A stretch of DNA of 64,000 nucleotides, taken from Flavobacterium salmonis. GTDB taxonomy: Bacteria > Bacteroidota > Bacteroidia > Flavobacteriales > Flavobacteriaceae. Location of the stretch: NCBI RefSeq assembly GCF_903819435.1, contig NZ_CAIJDP010000046.1:43781-107780 (forward strand), written 5' to 3'. A program made the translations under genes and the position numbers. Below the pieces are notes generated by a model. That model was not told the DNA's origin. It was given only the letters and a program-made list of their open reading frames with translations, and did no database searches. Within the stretch, counting starts at the first letter, position 1. Each line of letters begins with the position of its first letter. Of the stretch, positions 1 to 8,026 are shown one piece after another.

Positions 1-49
1 AAGAGAGAGAGATTTGGCTTTTTTGCCCCATTAAGAGGAAACGCCTAAT

Positions 50-78
50 CCTACAAGGTCTTTTTTTGACCTTGTAGG
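50..78. repeat. Short palindromic hairpin, family A copy 1
   Basis: Perfect 11-bp inverted repeat (CCTACAAGGTC / GACCTTGTAGG) around a T7 loop. The same design, an ACAGG/ACAAGG-type core read out and back around an AT loop, recurs at 1637, 10654 and 19079, always between genes. It may also act as a terminator for a gene to the left of the window. Confidence 0.7.
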
Positions 79-140
79 TATTTCATTAGACAAAATCATA
101 CCTACAAAGTTTTGGACACTTTGCAGAAAAAAATAAAAAA

Positions 141-644
141 ATGGGAACAATAAAAATAGCTGAAATTAAATCTAATAAAAATAGTGAGTACAAAGAGTTT
201 TTAACGATTGGACTCATTAATGACGAAGAAAATTTTAGGATTACGCCAAATGACGATTTGAATTCAAAGTTTCCTACCAATGATAAAGAAGACAGTTTTA
301 CATTGGGTGCCTATGTCGAAAATGAATTGGGAGGAGTCGTAAGTTTTACAAGAGATGGAAATGACAGAGAAAAATTAAGACACAAAGGAATTTTATTCAG
401 AATGTATGTTTCAAATGAGTTTCGTGGCAAAGGAATTGGAAAACAACTTATAGAAGAGCTTATAACAAGAGTTAAGAAAAGCAACGACATTGAACAAATT
501 AACTTAACCGTAATTTCAAATAATGCAAACGCCAAAAAATTATATGAAAAATTCGGTTTTGTAACGTTCAGTTCTGAAAAAAATGCTATTAAATGGAAAG
601 GAAAATATTTTTCAGAAGACCAAATGGCATTACAACTTAAATAA
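141..644 (+). CDS. GNAT-family N-acetyltransferase
   Basis: Predicted cytoplasmic acyl-CoA-dependent N-acetyltransferase of 167 residues, a usual length for a single GNAT domain. The acetyl-CoA pyrophosphate loop is RGKGIG at residues 95-100, preceded by the beta4 strand FRMYVSN. The C-terminal signature is the N-x-x-A-x-x-LYEKFGF segment at 128-140. The acceptor substrate cannot be read from sequence. It stands alone between a hairpin repeat and the glycan cluster and has no signal peptide, so it is unlikely to belong to the polysaccharide pathway. The ATG at 141 follows an A-rich leader without a clear Shine-Dalgarno site, as is normal in this phylum. Confidence 0.88.
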   Translation: MGTIKIAEIKSNKNSEYKEFLTIGLINDEENFRITPNDDLNSKFPTNDKEDSFTLGAYVENELGGVVSFTRDGNDREKLRHKGILFRMYVSNEFRGKGIGKQLIEELITRVKKSNDIEQINLTVISNNANAKKLYEKFGFVTFSSEKNAIKWKGKYFSEDQMALQLK

Positions 645-706
645 AAAAATCTTCAGTTTTGACTTTCTCACTTTTGGAGAAAGTCGTGGAGAAGAAAAAT
701 ATAACA

Positions 707-1624
707 ATGAAAAAAATATTCATCATATTAACGCTTTCACTTTTTGCAGTAAGCTATTCCCAAAAGAAGAAAGAAATTTTCCTTTTCACCTCTTTCAGGG
801 AACCCGCTACCGAAGGTTTGTATCTTGCCTACAGCGAAGACGGCTACAACTGGAAAGGTTTGGAAGGATCCTTCCTAAAACCCGAAATCGGATCCAGCAA
901 AATAATGCGTGACCCCTCCATCACAAAAGGCGCAGACGGAACATACCATATGGTCTGGACAACCGACTGGAAAGGTGGAAACGGTTTCGGCTACGCCAGT
1001 TCCAAAGATTTGATCCATTGGTCAAAACAGGAATATATTCCAGTAATGAAACACGAACCTGAAGTCATAAACGTGTGGGCGCCCGAGATTTTTTATGACG
1101 ATGTCAAAAAAGAATACATTATTATCTGGGCATCCACAATCCCATTCCGATTCGAAAAAGGAGTTGAAGACGAGAAAAACAACCACCGAATGTACTACGT
1201 AACCACAAAAGATTTCAAAACCTTTTCGGATACGAAATTGTATTACGATCCCGGTTTCAGCGTCATTGATTGTGTAATTGTAAAAAAAGGCAAAAAGGAT
1301 TACGTTTTGGTTCTAAAAGACAACACCAGACCAATGCGAAACATAGAAGTAGCTTTCGGAAAATCGCCTTTAGGACCATTCGAAAAAAGATCAAAACCCT
1401 TAACGGAATATTTATCAGAAGGACCAACGGTCGTGAAAGTGGGTAAAAACTGGTTGCTGTATTATGACAATTACGGATCCAAAAATTACAAAGCCTTAAG
1501 CACTTCCGATTTTGTAAATTTCGAAGATGTATCATCAAAAATATCGCTTCCCGAGGGACACAAACACGGAACGATTACCACAATTTCCGCAGACATTCTA
1601 AAAGGATTAATTGATAAGAAATAA
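707..1624 (+). CDS. GH43-like exported five-bladed propeller glycosidase
   Basis: Predicted exported glycosidase of the GH43 fold; family members act on arabinosides, xylosides or galactosides. From the ATG at 707 the protein is 305 residues with a Sec signal peptide ending near residue 19 (VSYSQ); an upstream in-frame start at 659 would put 16 residues ahead of the signal peptide and is rejected. A full acidic triad can be proposed: base Asp69 in RDPSI, pKa-modulating Asp188 in SVID, acid Glu238 in SEGP. WAPE at 124-127 and GHKHGT at 284-289 are further typical GH43 elements. It opens the glycan cluster. Substrate is not predictable; the fold call is firm, the exact subfamily is not. Confidence 0.82.
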   Translation: MKKIFIILTLSLFAVSYSQKKKEIFLFTSFREPATEGLYLAYSEDGYNWKGLEGSFLKPEIGSSKIMRDPSITKGADGTYHMVWTTDWKGGNGFGYASSKDLIHWSKQEYIPVMKHEPEVINVWAPEIFYDDVKKEYIIIWASTIPFRFEKGVEDEKNNHRMYYVTTKDFKTFSDTKLYYDPGFSVIDCVIVKKGKKDYVLVLKDNTRPMRNIEVAFGKSPLGPFEKRSKPLTEYLSEGPTVVKVGKNWLLYYDNYGSKNYKALSTSDFVNFEDVSSKISLPEGHKHGTITTISADILKGLIDKK

Positions 1625-1636
1625 TTTATCTTCAAC

Positions 1637-1669
1637 AGACCTACCAGGTTTTTAAAACCTGGTAGGTCT
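1637..1669. repeat. Short palindromic hairpin, family A copy 2 / likely terminator
   Basis: Perfect 15-bp stem (AGACCTACCAGGTTT with its complement) around a TTA loop, immediately after the GH43-like gene. It could end transcription in either direction, although the next gene begins only 26 bp later and may be read through. Confidence 0.75.
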
Positions 1670-1694
1670 TACAGAAGTTATTAAAATAAAAGCA

Positions 1695-3569
1695 ATGATT
1701 GCATTTCAAAACATAAAAACCAATATCGTAACAGCAACAACCCTTTTGTTGAGCTGTGTAGCAGTCAATTCGGTTCAAGCCCAAAAAGACACGATACGAT
1801 ATACAGGCAAAACACTTTCCAATGTCGATTACCACCACGGACAATTGAGTCCTGCAGTTGGTGTTCACGCCACACAGATTATGCGCGCCAGCCGTGAACA
1901 TCCTGAAAAAGCAGACGGTTTTGGCTGGACGTACAACCACCAGTCGATGATGGCATATTGGAACAATACTTTTTACCTGCATTATTTAAGCGACCCGTCC
2001 GGAGAACACATTCCGCCGAGCCAGACTTTTATGATGACTTCCAAAGATGGGGTAAACTGGACAAAACCAGCCGTGCTTTTTCCAATTTACCACGTTCCTG
2101 ACGGCTTTAAAAAAGAAGGAGTAGAAGTAGTTGCCAAAAACATCGATGCCATTATGCACCAACGAATGGGCTTTTATGTTTCCTCCGACAACAGATTGCT
2201 GGCAACCGGTTATTACGGAGTAGCCTTGGACAAAAAAGACGATCCGAATGACGGAAAAGGAATTGGTCGTGTAATTAGAGAAATTTATAAAGACGGAACG
2301 TATGGTCCAATTTATTTTATCAGATACAATAAAACCGGAAATCCGTTGCCAACGACCTTTCCGTTTTATACCAAAAGCAAAGATAAAAAATTCGTCAAAG
2401 CCTGCGATGAGCTGATGTCAAAACCTTTACTGATGCAACAATGGGTCGAAGAAGCCGATAGAGATGACGCTTTGATTCCATTAAAAAAACAATATAAAGC
2501 CTTTAATTATTACCATTTACCAAACGGAAATATAGTCGGTTTATGGAAATTCGCTTTAACATCTTTAAGCAAAGACGATGGCAAAACCTGGGAATACACG
2601 CCGTTAAGAGCGCCCGGATTTGTAAATAGTAATGCGAAAATCTGGGGACAAAAAACTTCCGATAATCGTTATGCAACCGTTTACAATCCATCAGAATACC
2701 GTTGGCCATTGGCAATTTCAACAAGTGACGACGGACTAAATTACAAAGATTTATTATTGGTTCACGGTGAAGTAAGCCCGATGCGTTACGGAGGAAACTA
2801 CAAATCTGTAGGACCACAATACGTCCGCGGAATCCTCGAAGGAAACGGAACTCCGCCTGACGGAAAACTTTGGGTAAGCTACAGCGTCAACAAAGAAGAC
2901 ATTTGGGTAGCTTCGGTACCAGTTCCGGTGACTAGTGAAGTAAAAGAAAACGCCAATGATGTTTTCAACGATTTGCCAAACGGCGAAGAATTAAAATTAT
3001 GGAACACTTACAATTTATCCTGGGCATCCACCAAAATCGAAAAGAAAACAGATGGCAAAAAATGGCTGACCTTAAGAGATCAGGACTTTTTTGACTATTC
3101 CCGCGCCGAACGTGTGATTCCGTTTGCCCAAAAAATGGAAGCCACTTTCACCGTAAAACCCGAACAAAATAATCACGGATTGTTACAGGTAGAATTCCAA
3201 AACAAACAAGGATTGCCTGCGATTCGCATCGTTTTCGATTCGGATGGAGAAATAAAAGTGAAACACGGAGCCCGTCACGGCGGAATTGGAAAATATGAGG
3301 CAGGAAAAGAATACACGATTACTGTAAAACTGGACGTAACTTCCCGTTCCTACACCGTAAAAGGGAATGACGGAAAAGAAACCAACAAAATATTCTATGC
3401 TCCGGTTGATGGCATTTCACGCATTATGTTCCGCACAGGCGATCAGCGTTACGCACCAAATGCAGACACCGAACCAGACACACCGGATTTCACCGATTTA
3501 CCGGATACAGGAAAATTAATTCCCGAAGCAGTTTTTAATATTAAATCATTGGTGACAAAGAAATTATAA
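1695..3569 (+). CDS. Exported sialidase-fold beta-propeller protein with C-terminal beta-sandwich
   Basis: Putative exported glycoside hydrolase of unknown specificity, 624 residues. A signal peptide covers about residues 1-30 (VNSVQA then Q). The region from about 40 to 420 is rich in Asp-box-like turns: TSKDGVNWTK, SKDDGKTWEY and STSDDGLNYKD, the mark of sialidase/BNR propellers. From about 435 to 620 the sequence changes to a beta-sandwich-like module resembling concanavalin/laminin-G accessory domains. I see no convincing sialidase Arg triad or FRIP motif, so sialidase activity should not be assumed; propeller families that cleave rhamnose or uronic-acid linkages are alternatives. It lies between the GH43-like and GH78 genes, with 71 bp before the next start. 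Confidence 0.7.
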   Translation: MIAFQNIKTNIVTATTLLLSCVAVNSVQAQKDTIRYTGKTLSNVDYHHGQLSPAVGVHATQIMRASREHPEKADGFGWTYNHQSMMAYWNNTFYLHYLSDPSGEHIPPSQTFMMTSKDGVNWTKPAVLFPIYHVPDGFKKEGVEVVAKNIDAIMHQRMGFYVSSDNRLLATGYYGVALDKKDDPNDGKGIGRVIREIYKDGTYGPIYFIRYNKTGNPLPTTFPFYTKSKDKKFVKACDELMSKPLLMQQWVEEADRDDALIPLKKQYKAFNYYHLPNGNIVGLWKFALTSLSKDDGKTWEYTPLRAPGFVNSNAKIWGQKTSDNRYATVYNPSEYRWPLAISTSDDGLNYKDLLLVHGEVSPMRYGGNYKSVGPQYVRGILEGNGTPPDGKLWVSYSVNKEDIWVASVPVPVTSEVKENANDVFNDLPNGEELKLWNTYNLSWASTKIEKKTDGKKWLTLRDQDFFDYSRAERVIPFAQKMEATFTVKPEQNNHGLLQVEFQNKQGLPAIRIVFDSDGEIKVKHGARHGGIGKYEAGKEYTITVKLDVTSRSYTVKGNDGKETNKIFYAPVDGISRIMFRTGDQRYAPNADTEPDTPDFTDLPDTGKLIPEAVFNIKSLVTKKL

Positions 3570-3600
3570 GATTGAAATATTTAAAAAATTAAAAAAATAA

Positions 3601-3629
3601 ATCTGCCCAATCTGCTGAATCTGCGTGCA
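3601..3629. repeat. Three tandem 9-nt units before GH78 gene
   Basis: TCTGCCCAA, TCTGCTGAA and TCTGCGTGC follow one another in the 71-bp gap between the propeller gene and the GH78 gene. Short tandem runs of this kind are frequent between flavobacterial genes. No function is evident. Confidence 0.55.
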
Positions 3630-3640
3630 AAAAATAAAAT

Positions 3641-6385
3641 ATGAAGAATTTTAAAAACATATTATTCCTCTTTTGTCTTCTGATTTCGTTCATTTTAAAT
3701 GGACAAATTTCTGCTGTGCATTTAAGATGCGAAATGACAGAAAACCCATTGGCAGTAATTGAAAACCAACCAAGATTAAGCTGGCAGTTGGTTTCAAAAG
3801 AACAGAATGTTATACAATCTGCCTATCAGATTTTAGTTGCTTCATCAGAAGAAAAATTGAAGAAAAACGAAGCAGATATCTTGAACAGCGGAAAAGTAAT
3901 TTCCAATAAAAATCTTCAAATCAGTTACAGCGGAATTTCATTAAAAAACGAATCCAAATATTTTTGGAAAGTCAAAGTCTGGAACCAAAAAGACAAAGCT
4001 TCCAGTTGGAGCAAAACAGCTTCTTTCAGAATTGCACCTTCAGCATTAAATCCAACTTGGATTGGAGCAATTACCAAAGCCGAAAGTCATTTACCAGAAG
4101 GCAGAAATTACCACACCGCCACTTTCAACAAAGAGAAAAAGGCCTCATTAATCAATGCTTCCGATTCGTTGTCGCGCAGAAGTATTATGCTTCGCAAACC
4201 TTTCACAACTAACAAAGAAATCAAAGAAGCAGTTGTTTATCTTTCGGGATTGGGACATTATGAATTAACGATTAACGGAAAGAAAATCGGCAACAGCGAG
4301 TTTGCTCCGTTATGGACAGACTACGATAAAACAGTCAATTTCAATACTTATGAACTAACTGCCGAAGAACTAAAAAAAGGTGAAAATGTAATTGGAGTTT
4401 TATTAGGCAACGGAATGTACAACACACTTGCCGAGCGTTATTCGAAATTTTATGTAAGTTTTGGGCCGCCCACTTTGTTTTTCAAAATGAAAGTCATTTA
4501 TAAAGACGGAACGGAAGATTTTATAAAATCAGATGAAACATGGAAATACAGCAAAAGCCCGATCACTTACAACAGTATTTTTGGAGGAGAAGATTATAAC
4601 GCAAATCTCGAACAAAAAGGATGGAATACTAAAGATTTCAATGATTCGGCTTGGAAAAAAGTAATCGTTCAGGAAGCACCAAAAGGAGTTTTGCGACCAC
4701 AGACTACCACACCCATTACAATCCAAAAACAATACGAAGTTGCAACAGCAAAAGAACTAAAACCTAATTTCTATGTTTTCAATATGGGACAAAATCTTTC
4801 GGGATTTACCACCATAAAAGTCAAAGGAAAAAAAGGGCAAACCGTTCGTGTTTGGATAGGAGAAAGCCTGAATGAGGACGGAACTGTCAGTCAGGGAAAA
4901 ACCGGAAAACCGTATTATTACGATTATACGCTGAAGGGCGAAGGAGTTGAAGAATGGCAACCAAAATTCAGTTATTACGGTTTTCAATATGTGCAAATAG
5001 AAAACATCAATTATAAAGAAACTAAAGACGAAAATCTGCCAACATTGGTAGATTTAAAATCGAATTTCATTTACAATTCAGCAGGAGAAGCAGGAACTTT
5101 TGAATCTTCCAATGACATTTTCAACAAAACACACTTGCTGATTAATAACGCCATCAAAAGTAATTTTCAAAGTGTTTTTACCGATTGCCCGCAACGCGAA
5201 AAGTTAGGATGGTTAGAAGAAATTCACTTAAACGGACCAGGTTTAATGTTCAATTATAATCTCGAAAGTTTTATTCCGGCAACAATGCAGAACATTTCAG
5301 ATTCACAGCGAGACAACGGATTAATCCCAACCATCGTTCCCGAATATGTAGTTTTCGGAGGTGATTTTACCGATTCTCCGGAATGGGGTGTGACAGGCGT
5401 AATTCTGCCGTGGATGTATTACGAATATTACGGTGACGCTTCGTTGATTGAAAAATATTATCCCCTGATGAAAAGGTATGTGGATTATTTAGGGACAAAA
5501 GCGACCAACCATATTGTCTCGCACGGATTGGGCGATTGGTACGATTATGGAACACATCCGGCGGGTTATTCCAAAAATAGTCCGATTGCACTTTCGGCCA
5601 CTTCTCATTATTTTTATGGAGCGAGTTTATTGGCAAAAGCCTCTAAATTATTGAACAAAACAGAAGATATTGCAAAGTATGAAAAGCTGACTTCGGATAT
5701 CAAAAACGCTTTCAACAAGGAGTTTTTCAATCCTGAAACCAAACAATATGGAACCAGCAGTCAGTTCAGCAATGCCGTTCCCGTTTTTATGGATATCGCA
5801 GAACCGCAATACAAACAGGCGGTGATGCAGAATTTATTGAATGATATCAAAGCAAAAGGCGACCGACTGACGACAGGCGATGTTGGAAACCGCTATTTAT
5901 TTCAGGCTTTGGCACGAAACGGCGAAAACGAAATGATGTACAAAATGAACAATCATTACGATGCGCCGGGTTATGGATTTCAGATTAAATTTGGACTAAC
6001 GACATTAACCGAACAATGGGATCCGCGCAAAGGAAATTCGTGGAATCACTTTATGATGGGACAAATCGAAGAATGGTTTTACCAAAGCCTGGCCGGAATC
6101 GTTCCCGACGATCAAAATCCGGGTTTCAAGCATTTCTTTATTCAGCCGGAAATCGTAGCCGATATGACTTTTGTAAAAGCAGCCTACAAATCCATTTACG
6201 GAAAGATTGCTTCAGCCTGGGAGAAAAAAGACGGAAAGCTAATCCTGAAAGTGGAGATTCCAGCCAATACATCGGCGACCATAAAATTGCCAATCGCCAA
6301 TAATTCAGAAATAAAAGTCAACGGAAAAACGACTAAAGATTTGAAATTAGGTTCAGGGAAATATACAATTGAATGTAAATTATAA
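3641..6385 (+). CDS. GH78 alpha-L-rhamnosidase (first copy)
   Basis: Inverting alpha-L-rhamnosidase of 914 residues, predicted periplasmic or surface-exposed, with a signal peptide ending near residue 22 (ILNGQ). Layout follows multidomain GH78: an N-terminal fibronectin-like domain (ENQPRLSW, then the YQILVAS segment), Bac_rhamnosid_N carbohydrate-binding domain (LSGLGHYELTINGKKIG), concanavalin-like domain, (alpha/alpha)6 catalytic barrel, and C-terminal beta domain. The active-site block is DCPQREK starting at Asp515, with Glu520, and a distal Glu791 in TLTEQWDP. The position that usually reads Asp in the GW-x-x-D stretch is Glu527 (GWLEE). It is followed after 9 bp by the esterase gene, so the two are co-transcribed. 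Confidence 0.93.
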   Translation: MKNFKNILFLFCLLISFILNGQISAVHLRCEMTENPLAVIENQPRLSWQLVSKEQNVIQSAYQILVASSEEKLKKNEADILNSGKVISNKNLQISYSGISLKNESKYFWKVKVWNQKDKASSWSKTASFRIAPSALNPTWIGAITKAESHLPEGRNYHTATFNKEKKASLINASDSLSRRSIMLRKPFTTNKEIKEAVVYLSGLGHYELTINGKKIGNSEFAPLWTDYDKTVNFNTYELTAEELKKGENVIGVLLGNGMYNTLAERYSKFYVSFGPPTLFFKMKVIYKDGTEDFIKSDETWKYSKSPITYNSIFGGEDYNANLEQKGWNTKDFNDSAWKKVIVQEAPKGVLRPQTTTPITIQKQYEVATAKELKPNFYVFNMGQNLSGFTTIKVKGKKGQTVRVWIGESLNEDGTVSQGKTGKPYYYDYTLKGEGVEEWQPKFSYYGFQYVQIENINYKETKDENLPTLVDLKSNFIYNSAGEAGTFESSNDIFNKTHLLINNAIKSNFQSVFTDCPQREKLGWLEEIHLNGPGLMFNYNLESFIPATMQNISDSQRDNGLIPTIVPEYVVFGGDFTDSPEWGVTGVILPWMYYEYYGDASLIEKYYPLMKRYVDYLGTKATNHIVSHGLGDWYDYGTHPAGYSKNSPIALSATSHYFYGASLLAKASKLLNKTEDIAKYEKLTSDIKNAFNKEFFNPETKQYGTSSQFSNAVPVFMDIAEPQYKQAVMQNLLNDIKAKGDRLTTGDVGNRYLFQALARNGENEMMYKMNNHYDAPGYGFQIKFGLTTLTEQWDPRKGNSWNHFMMGQIEEWFYQSLAGIVPDDQNPGFKHFFIQPEIVADMTFVKAAYKSIYGKIASAWEKKDGKLILKVEIPANTSATIKLPIANNSEIKVNGKTTKDLKLGSGKYTIECKL

Positions 6386-6394
6386 GATTTAAAA

Positions 6395-7822
6395 ATGACT
6401 ACAATTAAAAACATACTTTTTGCTTTTTTGGTTTCAATCTTTGGATTGACACTCGCAAACGCGCAATGCACATCCGATACGAATTTCAGAAAACCGGTTA
6501 CGGAAACCATCAAAAACATTGAAACCATTTTCAAAATCACAGTAATTGATGACAGAGGTTTACTAAAAGGAAAAGAACTCGATTACGCTGATTGGCGAAT
6601 TGAACAAGGCAATCTGGAAGTTTCGATGGCGAATGTTTTAGTCCCTTTTGAGTTAACTTATTTCAAACAGCCAGATGGGAAATATCAAATTCGAAAATAT
6701 GAAAGTCATAAAGTTTCAGTCGATAAAGGAAAAGAACGTTTGGATTATTTAACCACTTTATATTCCAATGTTGCCGACTGGGAAAAACGCAAAAAAGAAA
6801 TAAAAGCCTGTATGATCACGTCATTTGGTTTGGACAAAGCACCGCCAATGCCCAAATCAAAACCAATTTTAACCCCAAAAAGGATTTATAAAGGTTACAG
6901 CGTTGAAAATATTGCGGTGGAAATTCTGCCAGGCGTTTACACAACGGGATCGATCTACAAACCCTATCCTTTGAATAAAAAATCGCCGATAATATTAACG
7001 CCGGACGGGCATTTCGGGGACGGAAGATACCGAAAAGACGAACAATACCGTTGTGCCATAATGGCCAAAATGGGAGCAATCGTAGTGAGTTACGACTTAT
7101 TTGCCTGGGGCGAATCCCTATTGCAATTTCCCGATGAAACACACCGAAACAGTATCGCCTCAACCGTTCAGGTCTTGAGCGGAATCCGATTACTGGATTA
7201 TTTAGCAACCATAAAAAATGCCGATATTTTGCGAGTGGGCGTTACTGGAGGTTCCGGCGGAGGTTCGCACACGATGTTTTTGGCCGCTTTGGATGATCGA
7301 ATTACGGTTTCGGCTCCCGTGGTGATGGTTTCTTCGCATTTTTCGGGTGGTTGTCCGTGCGAGAGCGGTCGCGGAATTCACCTTTGCGGAAACGGAACCA
7401 ACAATGCAGAAATTTCGGCAATGATGGCGCCAAAACCTCAATTGATTGTGTCAGACGGAAAAGACTGGACGCTTGCAGTTCCCGAATTGGAATTCCCTTT
7501 CATCCAAAGAACTTACGAATTATACGGCAAAAAAGATTTGGTAGAAAACGCTCATTTTGCCAAGGAAGGCCACGATTTTGGCGTTTCAAAACGTATGGCG
7601 CTGTACCCGTTTATGGCTAAATATTTAGGTCTGGATCTGAACAAAGTGAAGAACGAAAAAGGCGAAATAGATGAATCGACCTGTGTGATTGAGCCTTACG
7701 ATAAGTTATATGTTTTTGGCAACAAAGCCGAAAATCTGCCTAAAAATGCGCTGAAAGACATCAACAAATTATATGAAATGTTCGGAGAAAAAAATCTGAA
7801 AGTGTATGAAGTCAAGAAGTAA
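6395..7822 (+). CDS. Exported alpha/beta-hydrolase, acetyl-xylan-esterase-like
   Basis: Predicted carbohydrate esterase, 475 residues, with signal peptide to about residue 23 (LANAQ). The alpha/beta-hydrolase catalytic triad can be read: nucleophile Ser287 within GGSGG, acid Asp354 (or Asp357) in SDGKDWT, and His393 in EGHDFG. The 150-residue N-terminal extension before the hydrolase core is not recognisable. Its position 9 bp after a GH78 gene suggests it removes acyl groups (acetyl or similar) that block access to rhamnose or neighbouring sugars. It lacks the GCSRNGKGA motif of glucuronoyl esterases, so that family is unlikely. Substrate is inferred only from context. Confidence 0.75.
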   Translation: MTTIKNILFAFLVSIFGLTLANAQCTSDTNFRKPVTETIKNIETIFKITVIDDRGLLKGKELDYADWRIEQGNLEVSMANVLVPFELTYFKQPDGKYQIRKYESHKVSVDKGKERLDYLTTLYSNVADWEKRKKEIKACMITSFGLDKAPPMPKSKPILTPKRIYKGYSVENIAVEILPGVYTTGSIYKPYPLNKKSPIILTPDGHFGDGRYRKDEQYRCAIMAKMGAIVVSYDLFAWGESLLQFPDETHRNSIASTVQVLSGIRLLDYLATIKNADILRVGVTGGSGGGSHTMFLAALDDRITVSAPVVMVSSHFSGGCPCESGRGIHLCGNGTNNAEISAMMAPKPQLIVSDGKDWTLAVPELEFPFIQRTYELYGKKDLVENAHFAKEGHDFGVSKRMALYPFMAKYLGLDLNKVKNEKGEIDESTCVIEPYDKLYVFGNKAENLPKNALKDINKLYEMFGEKNLKVYEVKK

Positions 7823-7827
7823 TAGTT

Positions 7828-7944
7828 GGGCGTGACCCAATTTGAAAAACGGGGCAACTCTCGAAACCGCATAGTCGCCCCCTTTCTCAAATCGGGTCGG
7901 GCTATCCGCGCTACTTCGGTAGCCAGCTTCTATCCCTCACGCAC
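7828..7944 (+). repeat. Extragenic palindromic element, family C copy 1
   Basis: Starts GGGCGTGACCC and ends TATCCCTCACGC, with the family core GGGTCGGGCTAT inside. Between core and end is its own small hairpin GCTAC-TTCG-GTAGC. Other copies lie at 10708 (inverted), 21951, 31040 and 41308. See findings for the shared ends and changing inner stems. Confidence 0.75.
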
Positions 7945-8026
7945 TCTCGTAACTGGAAAAATTTGTGATAATTTGTGAAATTTGGGGTTAAAAATAATTA
8001 GGGTTTTGCCCAAAAAGTATAAAAAT

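Noticed and set aside
3601..3629. CRISPR-like array
   Set aside because: Only three contiguous 9-base units without spacers.
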